Assembly (NCBI GenBank): GCA_028023455.1
Contig: JAQFVV010000231.1
Coordinates: forward strand, 62,001 to 126,000
Direction of reading: 5' to 3'
Origin: Epiperipatus broadwayi
Lineage: Eukaryota; Onychophora; Udeonychophora; Euonychophora; Peripatidae
Length of the DNA: 64,000 nucleotides
The notes below the pieces were generated by a model, which searched no databases, was not told the origin of the DNA, and saw only the letters and a list, made by a program, of their open reading frames with translations. This document shows, piece by piece, positions 33,240 through 43,270 of this stretch; positions within the stretch are counted from its first letter, which is position 1; the number at the start of each line of letters is the position of its first letter. The translations under genes were made by a program, and so were the position numbers.

Positions 33240-35240
33240 ATCTCCCCCCAAAAAGCATGTTGTTTGATTTAGAATAATTAAAAACAGTCAAACAAATGCC
33301 ACCTCACTTTCCTCAACCTCCTACCCTTCAACACTGACATTCTGGGTGTTAATTGAATTACACAGCTACAAAATAGATTCATTGAATAAATAAATGAATT
33401 AACGACACTACTAGAATTTATAACAGAACTATTTCTCATGAAATGAACCAACAGTTGACCAAAACATTTGCCAAAATAAAACAAGTTGTTAGTGACTGTG
33501 TACCCTTGTGAATGGACACGGTTTGCCTGCAGGCATGCGATTAGCATACAAACTGCCAAGCTCATCAGCTAAGGTTCATAGATTTGTCACATACACATTG
33601 AATGTCATGTGGAAGGATGTTTTGGGCTTGCAGAAATGTAACTGCATCACATTCGGTGTTTGCGACATCCTACAGTTGAAATAATGTGTCAGCCATTTTG
33701 TTATTCTCATATGAGTTATGACAGAAATGGTACTTTTTCACCAACACCTGCAATCATCCTGTGACAGAGTCCTTTCCATATTTAAAATTAAAAAAATGCT
33801 TTGGGAAATATTTCTGCTCCACTGATAGTTATTACTACGCAAAAATACATCAGTTGGGAAATACCGAAAACCATATACATCAACAAATAAACACACTCTC
33901 ATATTACATTGTAGCAAAAATAAAAATTTTGTCAATATGCATAGGAACTGATGCCACAATCTGCTAAATATACAATCATAGTGTTGTTAGTAGCTGTAGT
34001 GTTTGGATGTGGAAGAATTTGGCCACGTTTAACCACTATCAAATGGCTACTATGACCGCAGTCATATATTAGCCATAGGTTTGGCCACGAAAGCAGAAAT
34101 ATTCTGTGTTTTCACACAGAAAAAGTGCCACCAAATGATATACAGTGGCTATTTAACAAATACCCAATATTATAAATGGGTTTTAGCTCTCTGGACAATT
34201 GTGACCAATCATAATACTGCAATTGAATCAAATTTCGGTCTTCACATACATGTTCCTTCTTGATACTCTTTAAAAGAAGTTATATAATCATAAAGAAATA
34301 ATACTTTAAATAAAAAAACATTTTTAATCTGATCATGATGAAACTGATGTTGCTTTAGTCATTTTGGCTTGAATTCATTTTCCTGAGCTATCTTTTGTGT
34401 TTCATTACCAATTTTGCATTCATTAAATAAAAAGTGGATAATAAATGAAACTATCTATCACAAAAAACCCAACAGTGCCACTGAGTAGTTGCTTCTTTGT
34501 TCTCAGACCCATGAGTGCTTGTGAGTGCTTTTGAGAGCACCCATTCTTTGGTTTAAATTTCAAAAATAAAAATGTATGTTTTGCATAGGTTGTTTATATA
34601 TTTTTGAAAAGTATTTATTTTTTTTAGAAGATGATTATGATTACACTCAGATTTTATTCAAAAGAGTTTGCTTTTAACAGTAAAGTAAAATGAAATAGTA
34701 ATAAAGTAAAACAAGTTGTGACCAACTGAAAAAGAACATTTTCATAAGTAGCAGTTTTTTTTGTCAGTTATAAAATAATTATAAGTTGAGTTTTAAATCA
34801 GAAAACAGAATTTCACTGCTTTATATAATCTTAACAATAATTAATTTGCAATTGAGGAATGGAGTTAAAACAGCTTTTATTTCATTCGATCAATTTAACT
34901 AGCAATTGTAGCAATAAATGCAATAACAGAAACCTATTGTTCTGATTACATATTTCAGTTTATTCCATTTCCCCTGTATTTGTAAAGTTGAACTATTATT
35001 TTTAAGAATAATTTGCATATGTAAATTTATGCTTCTAAAAAATAATTTGTGGAAATCTAATAAAAATAAAGATTAATTTGTTAGAATAACAAGTTGGAAA
35101 AAAAATTTAAATGATCTGAAAGCACTGTCAAAAATGCAAAACTGTTAAAAGATTAAACTAGAACAACAAATCACAAATACATAAAAATGTTATTTATTTA
35201 GCATATGATATGAGCACTTTAAAATTAACACCAGCAATTA
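33240..35240. other. Unassigned stretch, somewhat less AT-rich at 33280-34260
   Basis: A 95-codon minus-strand frame at 33278-33565 begins with a hydrophobic stretch (MSLAVCMLIACLQANRVHS) that resembles a signal peptide. It shows no known domain and no conserved neighbour. Opposed frames at 33738-33959 and 33761-33967 overlap each other. None can be called a gene. No tandem or long inverted structure seen. Confidence 0.3.
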
Positions 35241-35930
35241 AGAGTCAACCCCTTTAGATACATACAGTAAAGAGGCCCACAGGAATCTGGTAAATTGGAC
35301 ATTCTCCGAAAATACATACCATAATTTATAGTCCACCATATTCACCATTTGGAGAGTCTATAAATCTCCACTTACATGACATATAATGACATTTATCTTA
35401 GCCTGTTCTGGTTCCATCGATCTTTGACCAAAGTTTTTTTGGAAGGGAGAAACCAGATACTTGGAAAGTAGGGTCACCTAGTAGAGTACAATTATTTATA
35501 TTAGAGTTAGAAAAAAAAAGAATAAATAGTTGTTTGGAAAGCCATGTGATGTGGAAGCACCAGAAATGACAGACTTGGCTTCGATAAAGAAAACCGTAGC
35601 GTTAGTCCGTCCGTCACTTTACACCTGCACAGAATTTTAAAAAAAATCATAATAGCAACAAATATTAAAAGGTTTTACTACTTTCAATAAATAAAACATT
35701 GAAATAAATGGTGCAGTAGTTGATGACATCAAAATAAAATATCTAGGTAACAACAAATACACTTAAACACTGTACAATTGACTGGAGTGATGGGGTTATT
35801 GGCTCAACAATTAGAAGTTTGCAGATCAATTCTTAGCTGAGTAAAACAATAAAATCTTAGTTTGAGCAATTGAGATATTATGATCAGTTATTGTTTTGAC
35901 TGTTACATTCCGAGTGGACCTTTCAGTTAC
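35241..35930. other. Unassigned, with a possible tRNA-like repeat
   Basis: ACTGGAGTGATGGGGTTATTGG-like and GCAGATCAATTC words near 35780-35835 are weakly tRNA-like. The segment around 35600-35625 (CGTAGCGTTAGTCCGTCCGT) is unusually CG-rich for the window. No firm call. Confidence 0.25.
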
Positions 35931-35943
35931 AATATATATATAT

Positions 35944-36451
35944 AATCATTAAAAACCAGTCAACTTAGCCAATCCCAATAACAATAACAACCAACAATTC
36001 TAACTGTTGTCAAGGCAACCTCCTTTTAACAATAAGGGTGGAATCCCACCCTTCTTAATGGTCTAATATACTGAATAGACACTAAAGTATATAGACAATA
36101 AAGATTGCAACTTGGCTGCAGACATTTAAATTACTGATACAAAGAAGTTTAAATAAACTTCTTTAAGCAGATAAAAAAAATACTATTTTGAATGCAGACT
36201 AATAAATAGTAAATTATAAAATTACACACTGCAAGTATAAATTTCAAATTGCACCCAAACTATTACTTAAATAATAAGCGTAATAATGCTGAAGACTAAG
36301 CAAGTTTATAAGTAATCATTGAAAACCATTCAACACTTAAAGAATCCCAATGATTACCTATAAACCCATTTAGCCTTGAGCATTATTTGCGAGCTCTATA
36401 TATAACATTTGTAATACAAGCTTGTCTAAATGTTGACTGGTTTTTAATGAT
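35944..36451. repeat. TIR element of about 510 bp
   Basis: A 20-bp inverted repeat, ATCATTAAAAACCAGTCAAC (35945-35964) and GTTGACTGGTTTTTAATGAT (36432-36451), is perfect and flanked on both sides by (AT)n. A diverged inner echo, AATCATTGAAAACCATTCAA, is at 36316-36335. The interior has no open frame. Consistent with a non-autonomous DNA transposon; the superfamily cannot be told. Confidence 0.7.
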
Positions 36452-36479
36452 ATATATATATATAATTACCCAATTCATT

Positions 36480-36820
36480 CAGTGTGCTGAATGTTTACAA
36501 TATTAAATAGAGGATTGAGCATTCCATCATTGGTTTTTCCATGAAATGGAGAGTTGAATTGTCGGAAGGGTGAAAAGACTAAAGCCTGTCCATTAAAGTT
36601 TAAGGAATTGCTATCTTGACATCAGCCGAGCATTAATTGGGTAGATGTGTGGGAAATTATGATCTGGCCCAACTAGTTCTGCATGAAATATGTATTTTCG
36701 TGATCATTTATCTTTTTCACGTGTGCGGTCATGTGTATCAGTTGTCTGCGATGGAGTGGAGAATAAATATAGATTACAAATTCTGAGTTCAAATCCCTTT
36801 ATTTATATATATACATATAA
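36480..36820 (+). repeat. Family D element, long form, hammerhead deleted
   Basis: Carries the upstream module GAGCATTCCATCATTGGTTT and GCCTGTCCATTAAAGTTTAA, shared in reverse with 39540-39660. The centre is GTTCTGCATGAAATATG, where CTGATGA and most of stem II are lost. The 3' end is GAGTTCAAATCCC. Confidence 0.7.
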
Positions 36821-36914
36821 TTTTACCTGTCGATCTAATTATTTATAATTGCCTGTTATCTATTTGTCTGTTCAATTCTTAAAGTTCATTAATTCTTGCT
36901 CTGTATGACTTATC

Positions 36915-37032
36915 ATAGTAAAAGAGGGTCAGACTCTTGAGGGTAAAGTCTTTGGATCAACTCTGATTCTGGTTCTTCTGTATCTGAACTTCTTATGAAC
37001 TCCTCAATGGTAAAGACATTCAATTGAAACTA
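36915..37032 (+). repeat. SINE-1, head-truncated
   Basis: GGATCAACTCTGATTCTGGT, CTGAACTTCTTATGAACTCC and AATGGTAAAGACATTCA match the mid and tail of SINE-1. Confidence 0.65.
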
Positions 37033-37540
37033 CTATTGTTTCTTGAGTAATAAGTTCACCCTTTTACAAATTATAATCAGTAAGAAACCTGCTTACCTCT
37101 CTTCCTTCCCCACAGTTGGTATCTTGCCACCTATTTGTGTGTCTTCTTTTGTCTTGGTTTATTTAATATTTTAGCTAAAAGAAGCTTGATACCTCTTTGC
37201 ATCAATAGGTAAATGATTTAGGATGTCTGGCTAAATCAGATCCTAAATCAGATTTAAAAATTGTGATTTAATTAGACATCACACTGGTTTAAATTCCAAA
37301 TCATGGCAAATACGTACCCTAATCCCCATATTAGCCCTCCTTTGATTGCAGCTATCTTATTGTGATGTCAGTTCTTAGTTCACTAAGAGCCATTATGAGT
37401 TCATTACTGCCAAAAGGCATTCCATAAAACTTATGGCCATCCTACTAGTAGGGATTTTTGTCCAGAAGCCCCTCTAGTAAGACTTCTGGCTATTTCTTAG
37501 TCTGACATTTAAACTAAACTATGACCTTAGTACCTATAAG
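37033..37540. other. Unassigned stretch
   Basis: Nothing I can support. A short local repeat (AAATCAGATCCTAAATCAGA) occurs at 37225-37250. Confidence 0.35.
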
Positions 37541-37544
37541 AGCA

Positions 37545-38240
37545 TGACACCATTTGTTTTCCAGCTAGTGATGCTCAACTGTCTAGTCAATTATAGCTAG
37601 ATATCCACCAACTAATATTGAACAACTAATCAAATTGTCTGCCCAATGTGCATTTTAAAAAAGATTATCATTGTTGTGATTTGGAAAAAATTTCCAGGAC
37701 TCACCAAGGTCAGACTTGGTTTATACATAGGCAAAATTAACTAGAACCTTTACAATTAGATATCCATTTACTAATCAATATTGAATATTTGCCAACACTG
37801 TCTGTGCGAAGGCTCTCTGAAAATAAAATCCTAACCTTGGTTGTAATTTGAAAATTTTCTGTGATTCACCCATCCTGGGTTTGAGCCCCAGGGCAGATAA
37901 ATTTAATTAAGGTCTTTTATCATTTAGGAAAATACTAATTACATATCTATTCATTAATTAAAATTGGAACTTTAACAAAGCAGTTCTTTGGAAGGTTTTC
38001 TGAAAGAAAAATCCAAATCTTGTTTGTGATCTAAAATATTTCTGTGATTCAGCCAGGATGAATTTCAAGACTAATAGACAAATTTAATTTGGGTATTTTA
38101 CCAATTAGTCCAATTAATAATTAGATACCATTTGCTAACCAATATTGAATACTTAACAAAATTGTCTGTGGAAGACTCACTGGGAAAAAAAAAATCCTAA
38201 TTCTTGTGATTTGAATTTTTTTTTTAAGGAATCCCAAATC
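37545..38240. repeat. Diverged tandem array, period about 163-183 bp, about four copies
   Basis: Units share AATTAGATATCCATTTACTA-like, AATATTGAATA-like, TGTCTGTGGAAG-like and TCTGTGATTCACCCA-like phrases. Anchors at about 37618, 37781, 37964 and 38145. No coding content. Confidence 0.65.
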
Positions 38241-38294
38241 CTACTATGGGAGGCAAGTACGCCGATCTCATCGTTTATAAACGAAATTTAACAT

Positions 38295-38385
38295 TAGTTG
38301 ATGGTCGAGTGGTCAGCACAGCTGCCTTACAAGCAGTTGTCATGGGTTAGCAGGTTCGGTTCCCAGTCGATGTTATGACACATAA
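38295..38385 (+). repeat. SINE-2 (tRNA-Gly-derived)
   Basis: GTTGATGGTCGAGTGGTCAG (A box), CAGCTGCCTTACAAGCAGTT (anticodon arm, close to tRNA-Gly with CCTTCCAAGC), a 13-nt insertion, then GCAGGTTCGGTTCCCAG (B box) and the 3' phrase GATGTTATGACACATA. Confidence 0.8.
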
Positions 38386-39189
38386 AACAAAAAATCATTT
38401 TCTGATTTTTGTTTTTTAAACATATTTTCTTTTTTCAAAGTAAAAGAAAACTCAAAAAGTTTTTTTTTTTAATAGTCAATTTTTTAAAATTAAATTCCCA
38501 TTTCAATGTAGATATAAGCAAAAACTTCATTTAAACTTTGACCAAAACAGCACCATTAACTTAACGTTATCATACAATAAAACATATTTCTTTTTTGTTT
38601 TAAATACCGTCTTATAGCTTCACTCCTCAGAGTAAAGAAAATAGAAAACTTATCAGGCAAAAGTTCTCATTAAAGAAACAATCAAATGACTTTAATCAAA
38701 TTCTTTTACCACATATTCGCTTTTTTTACGATCTTTTTTCTTTCTTTTATAAAGTTACTTTTTGGCTTAAGTACTTTACATTCCTTCTATATTATCAAAT
38801 AAATCAACTAAAGGTCAATGATACTACATATATAGATTAAATTATCTATACAAAGGCAAATGTAATAACTAGATAACGGGGTACTACCGCCAAGCAATAT
38901 AGCCTGCCAATAGACTCTTATCAAGACCAGTAATTTGTTTGCTGTCACGTGATCATCTCCTGTCACGTGATCATCTCCGTAACGGAATTTATTCGTAGAT
39001 TTCAAAATTTACAGCCACATCAAAATATACATACTACACCCTTCTGCATTTTAAAAAATCGCACAAAGACATTTTAAGAACCTCATAGTACAAACGTAGC
39101 ATTCCTTTAACTTGGGTTTGAATCTGACTTAAAACAAAGTACAAATGCATTACTAAGATAATTTATAAGCCAAATCCTCGAATACTCAT
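38386..39189. other. AT-rich stretch without recognised features
   Basis: Only a tiny direct repeat near 38944-38978 (TGTCACGTGATCATCTCC twice, 19-bp period) stands out. It underlies the open stretch 38808-39005. Confidence 0.45.
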
Positions 39190-39300
39190 TTAAAAGAACT
39201 TGTAAATAATGTCATCTCTTGCTATATTAATACCAATCCATTTTGTCAGATAAATGATGATCATTTTACTTGACCGTGAATTATCTTAATAATGTACTAA
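39190..39300. repeat. Family F element, partial
   Basis: AAAGAACTTGTAAATAATGTC, GTCAGATAAATGATGATC and GTGAATTATCTTAATAATGT follow the order of F at 28378-28520. Confidence 0.5.
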
Positions 39301-39374
39301 CTGAAACACACAGGCTTATTATATACCTGGGTTTATATATGTAATATATAGGGTATATGAGCACAGACTTTCAC

Positions 39375-39800
39375 ACGACCCACCATTCTCCACACTATCT
39401 CATAACACTGATACACTTGAACACATATATGTTGAAAAGATAAATAATCACCAATAACCGTATTTCATGCTAAACCAGCAATCATCAGTTGGTTCAGATT
39501 ACCATCTCTACACATATATGCTATAAGTGCTCAAATATATATTAAGATAGACAATCCTCATACTTTAATGGACAGGCTTCAATCTATTCCACATTCCAAC
39601 TCTTCAACTGTCCATCCAATTGAAAATCTGATGATGGAATGCTCAAAGGCCACCCTAAGACTGATATTCTTGTCACACCCATGTTGACCTAAAGTCAATC
39701 TGACCTCTCATACACAGGACACAATCCATTTAATACAAGGGTAGGGCAGTACTTGGACTGGTTTGCTCTGAAAATAGGTTTATAGTCTTACCAATACATG
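39375..39800 (-). repeat. Family D element, long form, minus strand
   Basis: The 3' end complement (CAGACTTTCACACGACCC) is at the left and the hammerhead core at 39450-39493. The upstream module continues to about 39800: GGACAGGCTTCAATCTATTC, CTGATGATGGAATGCTCAAA. The most complete D copy here, about 425 bp. Confidence 0.8.
39450..39493 (-). ncRNA. Hammerhead ribozyme candidate (family D)
   Basis: Minus strand 5'-3': ACCAA, CTGATGA, TTGCTG-GTT-TAGCAT, GAAA, TACGGTTA, TTGGT. Stem I ACCAA/TTGGT is a perfect 5 bp. Beyond it a loop and a further pairing, GGTAA...TTATT, are possible. All catalytic core positions (CUGAUGA, GAAA) are intact. Stem II has a U-U mismatch at its core end and one G-U pair. 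Stem III is very short, as in PLE-type small hammerheads. Cleavage would follow UA. Confidence 0.6.
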
Positions 39801-40370
39801 CTCGTTAAAATTTCATCTAAATTAATATTTGAAAGTGTAAGCTGGCTTGATTAATATAAAATAAAATTTGTCATTTTTTTCGAATATCAATGCTTGTTTA
39901 TTACTATACAACAAACCGAAAGTGGGTGTTACTTACAAGCTCTTTTAAATAGTTTATTGGGAATATAATTTGGAAATTATCTTATATTTTGGAAATTATC
40001 TTAGTAATGTTTAGACTGGTTTGGTCTGTAATTAGGTTTATATTCTTAACGTTGCATATTTGATAAGTTGCAAAATTTATTTACTTTCTCGTTAAAATAA
40101 TTAGAATTTCGTCTAAATTAATATTTGAAGCTGTAAGCTGGCTTGATTAATATAAAAAAACAAAAATCATCACCAATTAAATGTTTCAACCTTTTCGAGT
40201 ATCAATACCTGAGCTACTGCTATATAACAAACTGCTAGTAAGATAAAAGTATATTTTCTCTGACAAAATGGATTGGCATTAATATAACAGACGGTGGGAA
40301 TTATTTGCAAATTATATGAACTTTATGGATCTAGCTTGTGAATTATCTTAATGATATATGTAGACCTCCT
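39755..40370. repeat. Direct duplication of an F-containing segment, unit about 265-310 bp
   Basis: 39755-40020 and 40020-40370 share, in order, ACTGGTTTGGTCTG-type, TTAGAATTTCGTCTAAATTA-type, GTAAGCTGGCTTGATTAATA and the F element ending in AATTATCTTA. The second copy retains more of F (CAAAATGGATTGGCATTAAT). Confidence 0.75.
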
Positions 40371-40689
40371 AGTAAAAAAGCATTTTCAAACTAAACGTAA
40401 GTCAATGGAAATGACTTGGTCCAAGAGCTATGCTGCAAATTAGATCATTTATTAAGAAGTTTGCCTATTTATGATCTGGATTGCAAGAATAAAGGTTCAC
40501 TTTATTCGTACAGAGTGGTATGCAAGTCACTTCAACTGTCTTTCTATATATATATATTTAAAATGGTAACAGATTTTTTGCAAACAATAATGCCACCTGG
40601 TGCACACTTTAGTAATTAATAGGTGCTACAATGTTGCACATTATAATCTTTATCATGTATCTTCCCATCAATATCTTCAGAATGGTTTA

Positions 40690-41010
40690 TAGCTTATGAC
40701 TTGGGGAATTTTGGATCTGGACACAGTGCATTTTGATTTTTTGGAACTAATGCACCCCTCCAGAATCTACTTTTCATCTTTTTGATTAGCTATAAAGCTG
40801 TCAGCCCAAACTGAAAACCCAATAGTGTTATCAATCCAAGCCAATTCCCTTGTATAATCATACAGATCTTTGATTTTTTAATAAGTACTTTTTGGATAGA
40901 TTGGTATTAAACCATTAAAATGTCACATGACCATCTCTTCTTATGCACACACAAACTGTTAAAACAGTAGTGTCTTCATATAATAGTGCCATCTAGTGAG
41001 CAGTTGACTT
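40690..41010. repeat. Family E fragments: minus-oriented 5' region, then plus left flank and arm
   Basis: 40690-40920 (GGATCTGGACACAGTGCATT, CACCCCTCCAGAATCTACTT) aligns to the minus-oriented E 5' region at 50975-51185. It is followed by the E left flank (GTCACATGACCATCTCTTCT) and left arm (CATATAATAGTGCCATCTAG). No hammerhead core. Confidence 0.65.
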
Positions 41011-41284
41011 ATATTCATAAAATGAGACTATATGTAAATAATATAGGCAAATATTCTAACGATGTAGTAAAGTAAAAAAAATAGATACCATTCTACAATG
41101 ATTCAGATGAGATGGAAATAATTGAATATATATGCATAGAATATACTAAAATATAATAAGCACCAATAATATTTGTTTTTTGGGATATCTTTTTTCTACT
41201 GCTCCAAACCTCACTATAGCTTACTATAAAGTAGAGTGAAAAGAACTGATCCTAAAAACATGTTAAATGAGCACAGATAAAAGA
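41011..41284. other. AT-rich stretch without recognised features
   Basis: Nothing supported. Confidence 0.35.
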
Positions 41285-41395
41285 TATGTCCAGCATGGCT
41301 TAATGCAATTATAGCTCAAAATCCATGGTCTGTAGCCACACTTGTCAATTTGGTGCTCAAACTTCATATAAACACCAGGGTAATAAATCACTCAA
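41285..41395 (+). repeat. SINE-1, degenerate
   Basis: GTCCAGCATGGCTTAATGCA, CAAAATCCATGGTCTGTAGC and GTGCTCAAACTTCATATAAA with tail GGTAATAAATCACTCA. Confidence 0.55.
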
Positions 41396-41896
41396 TTATT
41401 TTTTTATTTAGAGAAAACCATGATGCTTTATAAAACATACCCTGTATACAACTAAATTAATTACACACTGCATATAATCATACACTATGGACAGAGACCA
41501 TTTCAATCTGATTTCACAAATACCTTTTCCAACTTTTGGGATCTTCCATTTCTCAGGCTATTTCTGACCTGAAGATAAGAATATTTAAGAAATTTCTGAT
41601 GACAATCTTGATTAATTGTTTAATCATGAAGTCGATGTCAAAAGGTATCTCAAACATTACTAACACTGCTATTATAATCCATAAATTACCCTCTCTTGAT
41701 ACATTCCTAGCCCTAAAATAGAATGAAAGTTGCCTATATCTGGGAGAAATTAAAATACAGGCATTCTTTATATATCTGGAGCTTAACTATAAACATAGGG
41801 GATTTGAACACAGAGTTTCAAGCACCCTTCAACTATCCACACTATCTCTTACCACTAATACACATGCCCACACACATGTAGAAAAGATAAATAATC

Positions 41897-41940
41897 ACCA
41901 ATATATGTATTTCATGCTGAACCAGCACTCATCAGTTGGA
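41897..41940 (-). ncRNA. Hammerhead ribozyme candidate (family D fold-back, left arm)
   Basis: Minus strand: TCCAA, CTGATGA, GTGCTG-GTT-CAGCAT, GAAA, TACATATA, TTGGT. The core is complete. Stem I is CCAA/TTGG plus an outer GATAA/TTATC pairing across an internal loop, the shape expected for type I hammerheads with loop-loop contact. Stem III is minimal. Confidence 0.6.
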
Positions 41941-42010
41941 CCAGATTATCATCTCCCACACATGTTTATAATCAGTGCTCAGTATATATGTGTGGCAGAT
42001 GATAATCTGG

Positions 42011-42054
42011 ACCAACTGATGAGTGCTGGTTCAGCACGATATATGCATATTGGT
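42011..42054 (+). ncRNA. Hammerhead-like core with GAAA mutated to GATA
   Basis: ACCAA, CTGATGA (42016-42022), perfect hairpin GTGCTGGTTCAGCAC, GATA (42038-42041), TATGCATA, TTGGT. Stem I and stem II are the best of any D copy, but the second conserved A after G12 is T, which should abolish activity. Confidence 0.6.
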
Positions 42055-42399
42055 GATTATTTATCTTTTCTACATGTGTGTGGTCATGTGTATCAGTGGT
42101 ATGAGATACTGTGGATAGTTGAAGGGTGCTTGAAAGTCTGTGTTCAAATCCCCTATATTTTCTATATCTGAGAGATCCATGCTTTATTAGTATGTGCTGA
42201 AATGAAAAAATAGATTTCAAAACATTGCAAATTTTCTTTTACTATATTTAATATTCACGTAAATGTTCTGGGCATTTATACAGAAAAGACAGTCTATATG
42301 TTTTAAATTTAGCTTTCATTCATGTTTAGCAATACTTTTGAGGTATAACATATAACCACATAGCTCTTTCAATTACTTCATGCTCAGAGCTTATATGTA

Positions 42400-42965
42400 T
42401 AATTGATAAAACATTTTAAAATATTTAAATTCCACCAAAGAGTCCACATCTTTGGTAGGAGGATGCTTGTTTCTTTTTTGTTTTGTAGAGAATTGATCTT
42501 TAATTTTTCATTTTCTTTCTTCCCTCTCAGTGCACACAATTCCAGCTTTAGACAAATCAAATTTATGTCCAGAATTTTGTTCATGGTCTATAAATATTGA
42601 GGAAAATTCATTGGCCTTTCTTTTCTCTATTGTACAAATATCTATGCATGGCCAATCTATTTGAAAGATTAGCCCTCGATTCCCCATAACCCCATAATAT
42701 TCAATATTACACATAGCTTGGTTGTATTTAATCTCGTAGATGATTTAATGAGCTGATTCCATGGGCAGTTTGTCTTTAGAATTGTTAAGCAGTTTTTTTA
42801 ATGAAGGGAGAGTATGAAAATTTTTTTTTCTGAAAATATTCTTTTTAGTTTCTGAGAAACTTTTGGGATGTATGGGAGGATTGTGCATTTTTCTTCTCCA
42901 TGGATTGAGGCTGAGCAGGTTTTTTTTACTAAGTTATAAAATCCCCCAATTGTGTTGAAAATTTT
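42400..42965 (-). pseudogene. PLE-4: linker plus GIY-YIG C terminus, minus strand
   Basis: Same subfamily as PLE-2. Upstream (42760-42930) reads ILPYIPKVSQKLKRIFSEKK and LLNNSKDKLPMESAH in shifting frames, matching LQKIFSDN...LLNNTKDRTPFEY of PLE-2. 42508-42714 gives IDWPCIDICTIEKRKANEFS and SIFIDHEQNSGHKFDLSKAG, the nuclease helix with its H-x6-H pair. The continuing frame 42384-42584 ends in KINSLQNKKETSILLPKMW. Frameshifted at about 42585 and near 42715. Confidence 0.75.
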
Positions 42966-43004
42966 ATTAATACTAAACTCTTAAGTTATTGTGAAGAATC
43001 AAGG

Positions 43005-43270
43005 GCCAATCTTTCAACAAAATTGGCCCAGCATAGATATTTGTCCCAAAAAAAGCAACGAATAGTCCTCAATATTTATAGACCATGAGCAAAGTTCTCG
43101 CCGTAAATTCTATTTGTCTGGTGCTAGAAGTGTATGCATGCTAGAAGTGCATGCACTGAGAGAGAAGGTAAAAAATGAAAAAGTAAACTAGCTTGGACAA
43201 TAGGTAAAGATCAAACTACAAACAAAAAAGCCACAAGCAACCCCCTCTTGAAGAAATGAGCTCTTTGATA
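43005..43270 (+). pseudogene. PLE-5: GIY-YIG C-terminal fragment, plus strand, opposed to PLE-4
   Basis: Plus-strand translation gives IDICPKKSNE and SSIFIDHEQSSRRKFYLSGA, matching PLE-4 residue for residue over the nuclease helix. The two copies sit back to back within 900 bp. One TAG stop lies in the stretch. Confidence 0.7.

Larger units (their letters stand above)
41798..42160. repeat. Family D fold-back, arms about 170 bp, two hammerhead cores
   Basis: A nearly perfect inverted repeat: GGGGATTTGAACACAGAGTT at the left pairs with CTGTGTTCAAATCCCC at the right, meeting at a short centre near 41950-41995. Each arm is a D 3' region plus hammerhead core (41897-41940 minus, 42011-42054 plus). 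Both strands show open stretches (41905-42171, 41972-42220) that mirror each other because of the symmetry. These are not genes. Confidence 0.9.

Noticed and set aside
32925-33291. Phe/Lys-rich ORFs
   Set aside because: Caused by T/A runs on opposite strands.
33278-33565. Secreted protein gene
   Set aside because: The hydrophobic N terminus alone is not enough; no homologue recognised and no exon structure. Kept only as a thing to check.
41905-42220. Overlapping ORFs of 88 and 82 codons on both strands
   Set aside because: Mirror images produced by the D fold-back; no protein features.
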